From: Tricholomella constricta
Taxonomy: Eukaryota; Basidiomycota; Agaricomycetes; Agaricales; Lyophyllaceae
DNA length: 64,000 nucleotides
Assembly: GCA_013368375.1 (NCBI GenBank)
Contig: JAACJP010000005.1
Span: forward strand, 1,240,001 to 1,304,000
Direction of reading: 5' to 3'
Translations under genes and position numbers: made by a program
The notes under the pieces: model-generated
The model's input: the letters and a program-made list of their open reading frames with translations, nothing else
Database searches by the model: none
Told to the model about the DNA's origin: nothing
Part shown: positions 1 to 12,352 of the stretch, piece by piece
Numbering within the stretch: position 1 is the stretch's first letter
Layout of the letters: each line of letters opens with the position of its first letter

Positions 1-1283
1 TCTTGCCAAGTCTGGCTCTGTGCCATTGTTAAAATTGAAAGCGAGAGGGGGGGACTCAGGGATACAGGAGTGTTCTGAGTGAAAGGTGGGTATCTCGAAA
101 AGCAGCCATGATATAATTATAATGGGATTGCAGGTCAGGTGATGTACATTTGATCATATCATTGATGTTCATGATCCTCCCTTCTTCCCTCGACAGGACC
201 GAGGAAATAGAGGTATGGGTAGCTATCCTTCCCGCGGCGCATCTCAGCGTATCGTCGAGCCTTAGACCGCCTCCTGAAACTGTTATTACCTCTTTCAAAT
301 TGCCAACTTTGATGACGCACATAGGCTTTACTCAAGAGCATTTTGCGAGGGTTCGATGATTACTGCGCAACATTGTCGTCTGTAGCCAAGGCCCGAGGGT
401 TTGGAAGTATTGAGTAGTCCCGGGTATTCGATATAGCCGCGTTCTGGTCCTTCGCCACTGATGTGAACAATCTTCGACGGAAATAAGTGGCAAGAGAGAA
501 GTCGCCAAGTTTTCAGTGCAGAATGCTAAGTGATGGGAACGAGATTCGTAGGAATGGTGGGCAAGGGAAAAATATACCGCCTCAGCGAATCAAAGCGGGA
601 GTAGCATGAACGTTAACGGTTTAGAGGAATCCTCAAAGACCAGGGACAGGCTGAGGGGATGAGAAGAAGGGACGAAACGGCGAAGATGACCCAGCCCTGC
701 AGGGTGACTGTGGAAGAAAAAGACAAGAAAACGGCGAAAACGGGAACAATCCGTGTTATTTGCGCATGTTTAATTTGAACGCTGATGGGCTCGCAGGTAT
801 GTCATTGTCAGCACTTATCACTTCCTCTCGTTTTCTCAGTTCATTCAAAAGTCCTCCACCTGGGGAAATCACTGGCATCTAAAAGATCGAAGCCTTGGAA
901 CCGGATGACATCCTGCTCAGTGTCCGACGTTATTTACGTATCCGTTGTGTGCAACGAGTCGCGCCCTTGATTTAGGAAATGAAGGTGAACCTGAGCTGCA
1001 CAGAGATGAACGATCAGGTCAGCGGAATTCATTGTAGCCGTTCAAAAATTTACTCAATTCCACTGTCTGTCAAGTGCATCCATCTTCGCAGGCTGCTTAG
1101 CAACATTGTCGCCTAAAGCGGCGTTTGACAATGCGTGTTTCTTATGGCTCATGGCCACATGCTCTGCAAGGTCAAGTGATGCGAAATGGACGATTCAGAT
1201 TCTTCAGATTCTGTGACTGCACCGCGAAACGTCATTCAACCATGCTCGCTTCTTGACCGGTAATAGACGCCAACACATATGGA
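1..1283. other. Unassigned left edge
   Basis: No coding region I can support. A short open frame on the minus strand (56-322) has no recognisable domain and no convincing splice partners. The last few hundred bases probably hold the promoter and 5' UTR of the aquaglyceroporin that starts at 1284. Confidence 0.4.
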
Positions 1284-2918
1284 ATGACCATGGGGCCTTC
1301 GGGACCCTCCCAGGCCGGAGACCCTTCAGCCTCATTTTCAACTGTTCAAAACCAACCTATCACGGAACTTCTTCCGAACTGCGTGTATATAAAATGTGAC
1401 TTTCGCATTCATAGAAGCCGAAGGCAAATCATCCCAAGGATGTCCCCTCGGTCAAGGTCCTCAGGCTCTAGCATTTCTGCCTCTCACAACCGCAAAGAAC
1501 AGCACGAGAGCAGTCATGCAGAGGTACCGGCAACGCCCAAGTTAACCTCACCTGAGGTTGTTGAGCGTAATTGGTGGTGGAAGTACAAGTGCGTTCTTTC
1601 CTTTCGCTTCATCGTTGTGTGTGGCAAGCTCATTTGCCATTGTGCAGGCAATTCCTGCGGGAATATGTTGCTGAGTTTACTGGCGTTGTGCTTCTGATCA
1701 TCTTTGGCGCTGGGGCCAACTGCCAAGTGGTGCTCTCATCGAATCCTGGAGTTTCATCAGCTCCCAAGGGGGTATGCCATCGCTGTAATTCCCCAATTGC
1801 AAGCAACTCATGTTTTGTCGCAGGAATACCTCTCCATTAGTTTCGGTTGGGGTATTGGTATATCAAATCATCCTGTTGCCGATGCCTGGGATTAATTGTC
1901 TGCATCAGGCACTGCGATGGGAGTATGGGCATGCGCCGGAATCTCAGGTGGTCATATTAACCCTGCAGTGCGTATATTTATTTCCCTCGATTGTCAAGTC
2001 TGACCGAGCCCGACCAGGTAACGCTGGCGTTAGCGACTTGGCGTGGATTCCCGTGGAAGAAGGTACCAGGTCGGTTGTCTCTAATGGAATCTAATGCCCA
2101 TTCCTGACCGTGTATGTGGGTTAGGCTATTTATTTGCCCAACTGATGGGTGGCTTGGTCGGTGCCGCGCTTGTGTACGCCAATTACTTCCACGCGATCGA
2201 CATCTTTGAAGGTGGGAGAGGTGTCCGCACGCTCAAAACGGCAGGCCTCTTTTCCACCTACGCTGTGAGTCTCACATTTGTCACATCACATTGCACATTC
2301 CTCATCCGTACGTTGGTTCTCACAGCTGGATTACATGACAAATGTATCCGCCTTCTTCTCCGAATTCCTTGCCACTGCGGTCTTGATGCTTGTCATTCTC
2401 GCGACCACAGATCGCTTTAACTTACCTGTACCAAATGGTCTGTTGCCAGTCATGCTTTTCCTTTTGATTCTCGGCCTTGGAGCTGCTATGGGCATGGAAA
2501 CCGGTACGTTTGGACCCATGACCGGTCTTGATCTGTATGTATTGAATGTGTTTGATACTGTAGCATATGCGCTTAATCCTGCCCGTGACCTTGGCCCACG
2601 TCTCCTGACGTCGATGGTTGGCTACGGTAAAGCTGTTTACACCTACCGGCAGTCAGTTATATCCATCCTATGTTGCTGAATAACATTGCTGATGCATTCA
2701 CCGCAGTCAATACTGGATATGGTGCCCTATACTCGCGCCAACGCTGGGTGCCCAATTCGGAGCCATGTTTTACGAAATCTTCCTATTCAATGGGGAGGAA
2801 GGTGTATGCAATCGACCGTAAGTGCAAATGCTGTTCGATACCAGTGTGCTGTTGTTCATCTCGAATTAGTGGCCGAGCGACGAAGAAAAGCATGGAATCG
2901 CAGGCTGAGGGGGTTTGA
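1284..2918 (+). CDS. Aquaglyceroporin (MIP family), 10 exons
   Basis: Membrane channel for glycerol, water and small solutes. Exons: 1284-1588, 1648-1771, 1824-1857, 1909-1967, 2018-2069, 2125-2264, 2326-2503, 2564-2651, 2707-2817, 2870-2918, giving 379 aa. The first pore motif GGHINPAV is near residue 170 and the second, [13 protein letters not shown], near 303. The Asp directly after the second NPAR is the usual mark of glycerol-conducting rather than strict water channels. Six hydrophobic segments are visible, for example [14 protein letters not shown] and [15 protein letters not shown]. The N-terminal tail of about 100 residues before the first helix is Ser/Arg-rich and probably cytosolic. 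Translation could instead begin at MSPRSRSS within exon 1, and part of exon 1 (about 1382-1411) could be a further intron. The channel core is clear; only the N-terminus is uncertain. Confidence 0.92.
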
Positions 2919-5698
2919 TACGCGGACGACGCTTCATGAATTTTTTTATTCGCGACGACTTTCCCTGATCGGAAAGTCAAAACGGCTACGGAACGGAACA
3001 CGGGTTTTACGGACATAGCGGCGCTTTTTGACGGTTTGTAAGATCTCACCACATCGATGGGTGTTGTAACGTGGTCATTTGGACGACTTGTCACAATGTA
3101 CACGGGGCATGTAGGATAGAGTCGCACTAATATGACAACCTCGAAGGTGATATTATCCTATGGCTCAAGGTACAGGAGAAGTCCTATCAAGATCAGAGTA
3201 TGACCGGTACGAGTGCCAGTTCCGTGGAGAACGGAGCTGAAAATGAAATACAGTTTTCAGCCCGATAATGAGAAGCGTTGAGCCAAAACTGAAAAACTCT
3301 ACCTGCTCTCTTTCGAAACCAAACGTTCCGCAAACTTCCTTGATAGACTCCGGGAAACGACGCCTACGGAACTCTATCTGCCCGCCTGCTCCCATTCTCC
3401 ACCAAATATCTTCCCAAGGCAGCCGCGACAAACGCCGCCGCCACAAAGCCAGCCAGACGTTTGCAATATCCCCGACTCCCATACCCGTGATCTCCAACGG
3501 TACATGTCCTCATGCACGCCAATGAGGCCCGCGTAACTCGGGTGGCGTATCATGCTGAACTATACGGACCATGCTTTATGAGCCCGTGCTCAGATCGAAT
3601 GTGGGCAGCGCTTAATTCCATGCGGTAGCACTTCCACTGCACCCATGTTGCTGATCCGATCATGGTCAGATCGAACCAGCGCGAGGTTGGATGAGGCGCA
3701 GGTCGTCGATGTGCCTGCTCTGGAAAATGCGCAGGATGCGACGCCGACGCCTGAGGCGCAGCTACTTCGACTGCGCAACGGCCCAGTCGGGCGAATGTGG
3801 TTCTTGTACAGGTTCAGTTGTGACTGCCACCACAGTTGCCCTGGAATCATTCACAGACGCTTTTGACCATCGCAAAAAATCATTTCACTTGTTCCTTCCG
3901 TGGGAAGCCCCGTTCATGTGGTGCGGCCTTGCTCCGGGGGGCGGGGAGCACGCTATAATGCGGAAGCTGATGGAGGCCAGGAGAACATAGAGCACTCTGA
4001 TGATGATCACGGTGAGTTCGTCAATTGTAACCCTTTTCTCGGTTGAGAGAATATGGAATGAGATGTGGTATATGGGACACAGGAGGCACTTACTTTGATG
4101 CTTGTTCAGAAGCCAAGTCCGGTCTGTCCAACATACTATATAGGTGGTATTCCTCGTTTGATCCGGTCAAAATTCTATTCGGAGCTCTGAACACTGGCGC
4201 ATCTCTGAGTCGCCTTTTGTATCCTTGCGTTATATACTTACTAGTCTTACAGGAGGCAAATGTAAGTCTGAGTCGCCTTTGCTCTACTGATGGGCCTTTG
4301 GGATCGGGCTTCTTGCTTTCGACATCACATATTCATAATGGACGTCAATGGGTGCTGCGTCAACAGAGGATCTCGTCTGCTCCATTGAACTTCCTGGATG
4401 ATTGATTATCTTGCCATGACCTTAGAGGCATGGGCCTTTGCTCGGGCAGCTGATTGTCTCCAACTTGCGTATCGCCTGTACTGAAATAGAGCATTCCGGG
4501 GCTCTCCAAAAGCGAAATCCGTCGGAGAGGGCGCGTGCTTATTTGACCATCATAATACAGGGGCGCGTGCTTCCATTTCGCCATGCGGAGGTCGGCCGAC
4601 ATCCTGGAGTAATCATCGGTGCTCGGGGTGCTCGGTACTATCGGGCAATAATGAAACATATATGGACAATGTTCGTATATCCTCCGATCTGTCCATAGGT
4701 TGTCTGCGTTTCACTTCCTACAACTGGCGGTGATGAATTCGAGGGCGCTAGACGAGTCACACAGTCATACTACTTTGGAATAATCTTTTCACAGCCTTCA
4801 ATCCAATTAACCGAAATTTTCATGGTTAGGATCATTCGATATTCCGTGCCCGCAGGAGACACTCCTCGTCTCGGAAAAGTCCCGAATGCACTTGATGGGA
4901 ACCTTGATGAAGATGGTTCTATTGTGTACTTACATCCTATGCGAAGATGGCATAAGCGCCGATAGAACAGTACACACAGGTGTTTCGGGCTTGTCAGAAA
5001 GCATAAGAGTGCAGTGGTTGTCACTGGCCGCCGACAGACGCGACGCGACGCGATTCATTAAGCACGTGACAAATTTTTTCACTGACCCGACTCCTGAGCG
5101 ATCCTTGGAATGTTCTCAAGGAGTCACTCAGGCAACTTGGATTGTGTATCCAGGGTCATTTGAGGCTCTCCCTGGCTCTCCCCTGTTCTGCGAGGGGGAG
5201 TATCGGCCTCGGTAAGCACGCAAGCTATAAGTTTTCTCGTTTTCAATCTTGTAGATGATGCCACGTGCCATGCATGACTTTTGTGGCAACGCAGATGATC
5301 AGCCTGATGAAGCCGCGAATACCCGCGAGGCCTCCTAATGGGACCGGCGGCCGAGTGGGTGTCGACCCATACCTCAGAACTTGGAGCTAAGCAGGTTTTG
5401 TGTTGGGATGTGAAAAATCTGGGTGCTTCGTCTTCGATTTTTCTCGCGTGGTAGTCGCGTAGATTTCTCTAACAGATAGGGAACACAGCCTTGGGTATGC
5501 ACGCATCACACGGCAACACTTTAACAAGCCGAATGTAACGCGGTGATCATCATCAGCCTCGACGAGGTCGCCTGGCTTGTCGGACTCGGCGACCCTGAGC
5601 CCCCGCTGACTAATCATCAGAATGCCGCCCTGTGAAATGGACTGTCCTTCTCCTGGCCCCCACCTCCTCTCGCCACATTCTCTCTTCCCCTCACCGCC
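2919..5698. other. Gene-poor stretch between aquaglyceroporin and G-alpha
   Basis: About 2.8 kb with only short open frames on both strands. None shows a known domain or can be joined through good splice sites. A minus-strand frame at 3165-3497 is the most protein-like piece but is unrecognised. Pyrimidine-rich DNA at 5640-5698 directly before the next ATG looks like a typical fungal core promoter or 5' UTR. Confidence 0.35.
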
Positions 5699-7690
5699 AT
5701 GGGTTTCACGCCAGGCCCTTCAGATCCTTTCATTGAATTCATGCGTCCCCCGCCCGGCGAGACCCCTGCTCAGGCCACGGCGCGCATGAAGCGGGAGCTT
5801 GATGCACAGAGGCGCAGCGATGCGATCGACGAGAGTATCAAGCAGGCAAGGGAACAGGCTAAAAAGGAGAAGCACATTATTAAGGTGCTGCTGCTGGGCC
5901 AGTCGGAGAGTGGTGAGTGGCGCGATCACGATACCCATGGCATGCAACCCACGACTTATGCTCTCCTGTCCCAACCCCGCAGGAAAGTCCACGACGCTTA
6001 AGAGTGCGCATTTCTACCTGAACCACATCATGTACAAGTGCACTGAGCACGCCTCTGTCTTGTGTTTGTTTGTTCTACAGATTTCCGGATGCGCTACTCA
6101 AGGGACGATTGGGAGAAAGAGCGCAACGGCTGGCGTGCCGTCATTCAGCTGAACATCGTGCGTTCGATCACGACCATCCTTAGCGTCATGGAGGCCGAAT
6201 TGAACGGTGAAGCCCCCGCGGAGTCTGACGACGACGAGGCCACCCTCGCGCAGCCTGATGAGGGGGAGGACTCGCGGTTTACCGAACGGCACCAATTGCT
6301 TATGATTCGCCTTGCGCCCCTGAGGGGCGTGGAGGCTGAACTAAAGCGCCGTCTAGGCACGGGCTCAGAGCCAGTGCACCCTGCATTGCCGATGACAGCG
6401 ACGCCCTTTGAGGTTGTGAACGATGCGTCGAATATGCGCCGGACGTCGCCCGAGTTCGCTGTGCGCTCATGGAAAGACGTGTTGGACCCGGAGGGCCGGC
6501 CCCTGCGCACGGAGGACATACCGCCGGACTTAGATTCAGTAACGGACATCATTGCTGGGTGCAAGGACGATATGAAGGCGCTATGGGACGACAAGTGCGT
6601 GCGGCTGGCTCTTCGGCGGCGTAAGCTGCGGCTGCCTGATTCCGCTGGGTTGTGAGTTTGTTCTTGGTACGATGTTTGGTTGACATATCTGAAGGTGCCT
6701 CAACAGCTTTTTGAACGATCTGGATCGGATAGCGTCGCGCGACTATGTCGTCAGCGACAACGACATCGTCCGAGCAAGGCTTCGTACTGTCGGCATTCAG
6801 GAGCATCGGCTCAGGTTCAAACATGGCCCGTTTGATAATCCAAAGGGTATGTCGCCTGCTTCTCGTTTTAATTTACATGTCTTGATGATTAGTTGGGAGA
6901 AGGTAAGGAGACCGGCTGGGAATGGCGGATATTTGACGTCGGAGGGTGCCGTACATCTGTTTGTGTTCTTCCTTGCCTTTGTACAATACCTCGTGCTCAC
7001 CTGCCATGTAGCGTGCCGCGTGGCTCCCTTTTTTCGACAACGTCAACGTCATCATCTTCTGTGCGTGGCTCTTCTTCCCATAACGTCTCGCCTGGCATTG
7101 AACGCTAGTGCAGTGTCGCCCGTGTCTGTGTTCGACCAACGGCTTGAGGAGGACCCGCGTGTCAACCGGCTGGAAGACTCGATTATCCTCTGGACGTCGA
7201 TATGCCAATCGAAGCTCCTCGCAAAGACTCAACTTATTCTATTCTTGAACAAATGTGACCTCCTGAGACGGAAGCTGAAGCGCGGGATCCAGGTCAAGGC
7301 GTATCTCCCAAGCTACGGCAACCGGCCCAACGACGTTATTCCTGTCGTTAAATGTGCGTCAGTCCTAGTCACAGGCTCTTACAGGGCTAATCTGTGGTAC
7401 TACAGACCTCCGTGAGAAGTTCAAGGACATACAAAAACACTCGTCACCGGAATTGCGTTCTACATATATATACCCAACCACTGTAACGGTGGGCCCCCAC
7501 TTTTTAATACACTTGCGACGATTGCTGACCATGTCGCTTGAAAGGATACGGAGGCGACTGCGGTAACGCTCGAGTCTGGTGAGTCCCTTGGGCTTTTCAT
7601 CATTAGAGCCATCATCTCTTATCCGCGTCTCTACCTTTAGTCCGTGACGGTGTGCTACGAGAAAACCTGGCCACGTCTCAGCTTATCTGA
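5699..7690 (+). CDS. Atypical G-protein alpha subunit, 10 exons
   Basis: Heterotrimeric G-protein alpha-like GTPase. Exons: 5699-5912, 5983-6003 (21 nt), 6081-6651, 6707-6846, 6903-6958, 7012-7060, 7114-7353, 7406-7488, 7545-7578, 7641-7690, giving 485 aa. The P-loop GQSESGKSTT is near residue 67-76. Switch I reads RARLRTVGI, keeping the Arg finger and the Mg-binding Thr. Switch II reads DVGGCRTSRAAW, so the catalytic Gln of DVGGQ is Cys. G4 is FLNKCDLL and G5 is TTVTDT. The C-terminus resembles the usual receptor-binding tail. The helical domain carries a long acidic insert (around ESDDDEATLAQPDEGED), making the protein about 130 residues longer than a normal G-alpha (about 355). Gly2 is present, but the usual MGxxxS myristoylation context and N-terminal palmitoylation Cys are not. 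It belongs with the expanded non-canonical G-alpha-like proteins of agaricomycetes. The fold is certain; normal receptor coupling is not. Confidence 0.93.
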
Positions 7691-8411
7691 ATATGACGAT
7701 CTGCTCGAGCTTGCTCAGCGACGCTACCTTACAACTTGTGCCATGAGATCTAATTATTGGTGCGGACGAGTGATACCACGGGGTTATGGCGGGAGATGTT
7801 GTATTATCGATTTGTTGTTCTTTACAAGCTTTGGAGTCTGTTACCTTTTTTTTAATCTAAATCCCTTGTATGTATGTTGTCTACTCGCTAAGGGATTGAT
7901 GAGTGAGTGACGCGTGGCAACTTCCGTGACAAGAGCTTGGCCATATGCCTGCTGACACTTTGCCTCTTCGACTGACCTGCGAATGATCAACGTTATCAAC
8001 GACAACAAGGTGCTTGGACCGGTGTGCGTGACTCTCTTATTATACTTCCGTCAATTATCCAGGAATCAATCATCCCTGGGGTGATGGCGAGAGGCCAACA
8101 ATAGCAGGCGTTGAACATTTAAAGGCAGGGCTATGGAGCATCTACTCCACTTAGGCAACTTTCATCGTTCGCTCTGCCTCTGCTCACCCACGTTAGGTCA
8201 TTACCGCTGCCCTTCCAGAAGATCGAGAGCCAATTGAACACCGCGGCATTCCAATCAGTGACCTAAAACCCGACACATGAACGATAGTCTTCTGACCCAG
8301 AGTATCCATACGTGTCAAGTCTCGCCCAGAAGTCATAATCCAAACCCCCGGGTCCTCTCTCCTTCCCAAGGTTCGTATACCTTAGACTGCCCCTCCTCCC
8401 TCACCACAACC
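7691..8411. other. Intergenic region after G-alpha
   Basis: Terminator region of the G-alpha gene followed by the upstream region of the next open frame. Nothing recognisable in it. The reading frame of the next gene is open back to 8277, so its start could lie in this stretch. Confidence 0.4.
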
Positions 8412-9218
8412 ATGCTCGCCTCTGTCGTCTCCCGCGTCCGCCGCCATCTGCGCCGCCAAAAATCTAGACATCTGCTGGTACCCCCGGACCTCCGCCGCTG
8501 GAGTGACTTTATGAACCCCTTCCCGCACGTCTCGCCCGGCGGCTACAGGCGCTACTACGAAACCCACGGCATGCCCGAGCCGAGACCCCCACCCGCCCCA
8601 CTAACCGTCCGCGACCCACCACCGTCCAGGCGGCGGCAAAATACCCCAGAACCCTCGTCTCCATCCTCCCCTGTGCCCTCACTCTCGACCTTGCCCGTGC
8701 CATTCCCACCAGATCTGAATCACCAACCCACACATTCCTCACCAACATCTACTACTACATCGCCTTCTTCATCGTCCCGACAGCGGGGCGCACAAAAGTC
8801 TACATGGACACTCAGCACGATCCTCGAGGCGAGCCCGACGCAGAGCCCCACCAGCGTGTGCGGGCCCGCGCTCTCAAAGAATTCGTCGCTGCGACGAAGG
8901 CGGCGGCAGCTCCTGCGCACGCCCAGCGTCGAGCGCGACTTTCCTGGCTGTGCCCCTGCTCTCACTTTCTCGTTGTCCACGGACTCCTCCGCCACCTCGA
9001 GCTCGACCTCGACATCGACATCGACACGCTGTCTCTACTCGGTGGACACACCGTCTACGACGGTTGAGGGCCTAGGCCTCGAGGAGGACCGGGGGTCGTC
9101 GCTTCAAAAGGGAGACGGGTACGGCGACGCGGATGATGTGGACCCGTACGAAAGGTCTGACAGCAGATCATCGTATTGCACTGCACGAAACGAGTTCAGC
9201 GATGATGAAGATGATTGA
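8412..9218 (+). CDS. Pro/Ser-rich orphan protein
   Basis: Single open frame of 268 aa from the ATG at 8412. The same frame extends to an ATG at 8277 (313 aa), but the bases before 8412 look like a pyrimidine-rich leader, so I prefer the internal start. The N-terminus is basic (MLASVVSRVRRHLRR) and is followed by a short segment with aromatic and proline residues (MNPFPHVSPGGYRRYYE). The rest is low-complexity Pro/Ser/Thr with an acidic end. No domain is recognised. It could be a lineage-specific protein or an over-called GC-rich frame; the intact length and acidic tail favour a real gene. Confidence 0.5.
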   Translation: MLASVVSRVRRHLRRQKSRHLLVPPDLRRWSDFMNPFPHVSPGGYRRYYETHGMPEPRPPPAPLTVRDPPPSRRRQNTPEPSSPSSPVPSLSTLPVPFPPDLNHQPTHSSPTSTTTSPSSSSRQRGAQKSTWTLSTILEASPTQSPTSVCGPALSKNSSLRRRRRQLLRTPSVERDFPGCAPALTFSLSTDSSATSSSTSTSTSTRCLYSVDTPSTTVEGLGLEEDRGSSLQKGDGYGDADDVDPYERSDSRSSYCTARNEFSDDEDD

Positions 9219-9460
9219 TTGCACTGTATCGTTATTACTTACGTTTGAAGATGGCAACATACATAAACTTGTACTAGTAGACTGGCATGACCTCATCCTA
9301 CTTACTGGGGAACGGCATTAGACAGAAATTGAAAAAAATAAATGTATTTGATGAAACGAACCTTTCGAACAGTGAGAGATCAGACAATCGTGTTTGTGAG
9401 CTCTTGCGATGCTCAAGGTACAAGCCCAAACACCTACGACTTTATATACTTATTAATATC

Positions 9461-9661
9461 TTAAATATCTTGAGCTTCATAAGCTCGCCCGAATATCTCC
9501 ATATATTCCCAACAGCCCTCAATGCGAGAGGAAACATCATTGAGGGCAGAGGCGTCCTGTTTGTCTTGGGTGGTGAAGGCGAGCTGGCGGCTTTTGTCCG
9601 GTCCATGTTGAATGCGCCAAAGGGCCGTGATGCCGTTGACGTTGTCTAGGGTCCTGCGCAC
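9461..9661 (-). CDS. Possible exon of an unrecognised protein
   Basis: Open minus-strand frame with balanced composition (contains TLDNVNGITALWRIQHG) that continues a little upstream to about 9712. There is no in-frame ATG and no clear partner exon. It may be a remnant or the last exon of a short gene. Reported only because the composition looks coding. The rest of 9219-9873 shows nothing else. Confidence 0.2.
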   Translation of the reverse strand: MRRTLDNVNGITALWRIQHGPDKSRQLAFTTQDKQDASALNDVSSRIEGCWEYMEIFGRAYEAQDI

Positions 9662-9873
9662 GAACTCCAGGACATCTGGGCGAGGAGAGGTCTTGGGCGC
9701 AGAGGCCTCCGAAACTGCTCCTTACCCTTGGAACCCACAGTTACGCCGACCAATCTTGGATTAAGTAGGGTGTATTTGGTTGAGTACGTTACTTACGTCA
9801 CAGGAGTGCAACGTCACGTGCAAAGTACAATGACGCATAGACCTGAGACAAGTCCGACTCTTGTGCAACCACC

Positions 9874-12007
9874 ATGTCAAACGACGCTCATGCACTCCTC
9901 TGTCTCATCCAAGACGATTCTGCAATTTTTGAGGTCACGGTGCGAGAGAAAGAGATGGTTCTTGACTTGCAGAAACTCATCTGGGAAGAACGCAAGAATC
10001 GTGTTCTTCAAGGCATCGATCCTGCAGATCTGGTGCTTTGGAAGGTGAATACATCTACAGTCCAGGGTCAACGTCGCAGCTGACGCTGTCTTGGTAGCTC
10101 AAGACACCGATAACCGCCTCACCATCATTCACTCTTCCTCAACGCATTCGGGACCTTGGTGATCCTTCAAGCTTTGCTGACAAGCTGGAGCCTTTGGACC
10201 ATGTGTTGACACACTTTCCACGTCCTGTCGAGGATCGTCTCCATGTTCTTGTGATCAAACCTTCTGGTGAGTGATGCCCTTGCCTTCATACGACCTCAAC
10301 TCATTACTGATTCTTCGTTCCGTTGCTTCCATATCACGTTTCCTTCATTCCCACTTCAGACCAACATCTTTCTAAGCGGCAGCGTTTCTCCAGTCCTCAG
10401 GTTTCGGAGCAGCATGAAACATTCTGGAAAAGTTTGTGGGTGGACCAAGTGAATCCTATCCAAGAGGTGGACGTCCGTCGCGATCCCGACCGTGTCACAG
10501 ACGTCGACGTTCCGACAACTATGAAGGTGCTGTATGGGTTACCCGAGATATTTTCTACCTTCGGCGTAATGATACGAGAGGGGTATGACAAAGCACATTC
10601 AATCATCCAGGAATACAGGAAAACGCGCAGGGCGGTCATTATTATAGGTCACCCTGGCATAGGTATGACCAATTCCTGGTTGGTGTCGGGCAAGTATCGG
10701 TACTCACATATGATCCGCATTTATTTAGGCAAGACCATGTTGTTGTACTACGTTCTGGCTCTCCGTCTTCTCAACCGACAACCAACTATCTTTCAGTACC
10801 GCCCTGACGTCCTCCTTCTCTTCGATACCAATGGAGTTTCTCTGCTATCGCCCCACTCCGACCCAATGGCCGCCTCGGAGGACACATGGGCCCTGGTTGA
10901 CTGCAATGAATCCGTCTCAACGCCTGCACCGACGCTTCTCAGAGGATCATCCCCCTATTTTCTCATCGTATCATCTTCTCCGCGCTCGTCTCGATGGTCC
11001 GCCGTGCAGCGTTTCAGGGCTCCGTCTGGTTTCTTTTTCATGGAACCATTTACATTAAAAGAACTCATTCAAGCGTCAGTATTTTTCACCAGCATTTTGT
11101 CTCGAGACTTATGTGATATCCCAGTCGTCAACTTCAGATGTTTCTACGCAAAGAGTCAGACATTCAGAACTTCTTCGAAAAGTACGGTCCATCAGCCCGT
11201 GATTGTTTCGCCTTCTGTTCCGATATCGAACACTACCATTCTCTTGTCTGCACCAAGGTCGCAGAGATGAGTTGGGATAAGCTGATAACTGCGCTGACTT
11301 GGGGAATCGAGACCCTCAATATGGACAAGGTCATCCTAATCGAACCCCGACCAGGAGATGCTAGCAAATCGCGGGTTAGGATTATCACCAAAGCCGTAAA
11401 TCAGTTATTGTGGGAACAGGATTCGATCGAACGAGGGCAAAATCACCGCCAACTTTTGAGGACCCTACGTCTGAAATCCGACACTAAACCTTTTACTGGA
11501 ACGCTCTTCGAGCCACCCTTCCATAAGCTGTGCGTCAAAGGCGCAACATTCACTCTCTACCCCATGACCTACCGGTCAGACGGAAAGGTCAGTCATATAT
11601 TCGTCAATGACCTGCGGGCAAATCCAGAGGACCTCGTACTACTCCGGCAAACACACGTTGTGTTTTGTCGTACAAACCCAGTAACCAGTCTCCTTGCTCA
11701 TCATTACTATCAGCCAGTTGCTGGTAGTCAGCCTTCATACGACTCCTTCGTCTATGACCCAACTGTCCGTCGAATCACTGCATTCCAGGTTGCAGACGCG
11801 AATAATCATGGCATCAAGCCAAAGGGAATGTATGATCTACGTGACCTCGCGAAAAAGTTGCAGGTCAAGGATTTGAAACTACGGTTCGTGATTGTGGTCC
11901 TTGAGGATTTTCAGGTAACTTGCCCAGTGGAGAAGAAGATGTTTGAAGAATTGGGCCTGGAGATGTACTACCTTGAGATGACTGAGAGCGAACTTTACGA
12001 TGATTAA
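9874..12007 (+). CDS. Crinkler-like protein with P-loop NTPase
   Basis: Exons: 9874-10044, 10098-10266, 10360-10662, 10729-11078, 11138-12007, giving 620 aa. The first about 60 residues match the ubiquitin-like header of Crinkler (CRN) proteins: a short beta-rich segment with FEVTV, a helix, then DPADLVLWKL, the LWK-type end of that header. A Walker A motif GHPGIGKT lies near residues 209-216 in a STAND/AAA-like NTPase segment. The C-terminal part contains YDPTVRRITAFQV, which resembles the core strand of the degenerate restriction-nuclease fold in many fungal CRN proteins. In oomycetes CRN proteins are secreted effectors, but fungal homologues are widespread in non-pathogens and often lack a signal peptide, as here. 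Effector activity is therefore not implied; roles in conflict or self-recognition are possible. Family assignment is good, function unknown. Confidence 0.8.
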
Positions 12008-12352
12008 TATCAAAGTTTCCTACACCATGCTGTAGGTTTACATAACGACGAGCGTCGCAAAATGAACGGACGGTGTCTGTGGCTAAGAGAGTCGGCAGCT
12101 TAAGACGCAGTCGTGGACGGCGGGCGAGGAGGTCATGACCGACGAGGGAGAAGTCGGATAAGAGCTTGCGAACTTCGGAGTTGGTGGAGGATGAAGGTGA
12201 TGGTTCGAAGATGACGGAGAGCTGTGGGTAGGATTCAGACAACTTGAATAAGCTTGAATGTCTTAATATGACCGGGGATAACGATGGGTAAAGGTGACTG
12301 AGGAACCATAGTTGCCTTGTTGCTAAAGGTATCCATCCATATCAAACCGTGA
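12008..12352. other. Convergent intergenic region
   Basis: The Crinkler-like gene (+) and PPX1 (-) end towards each other here. A minus-strand open frame of 125 codons overlaps the Crinkler 3' end, but it has no domain and probably is a shadow. Confidence 0.4.

Noticed and set aside
5335..5440. GGCCGAGTGG looks like a tRNA-Ser/Leu A box, and CTGGGTGCT recalls the end of 5S rRNA
   Set aside because: No matching B box or T loop, and no acceptor stem or 5S secondary structure can be drawn around it.
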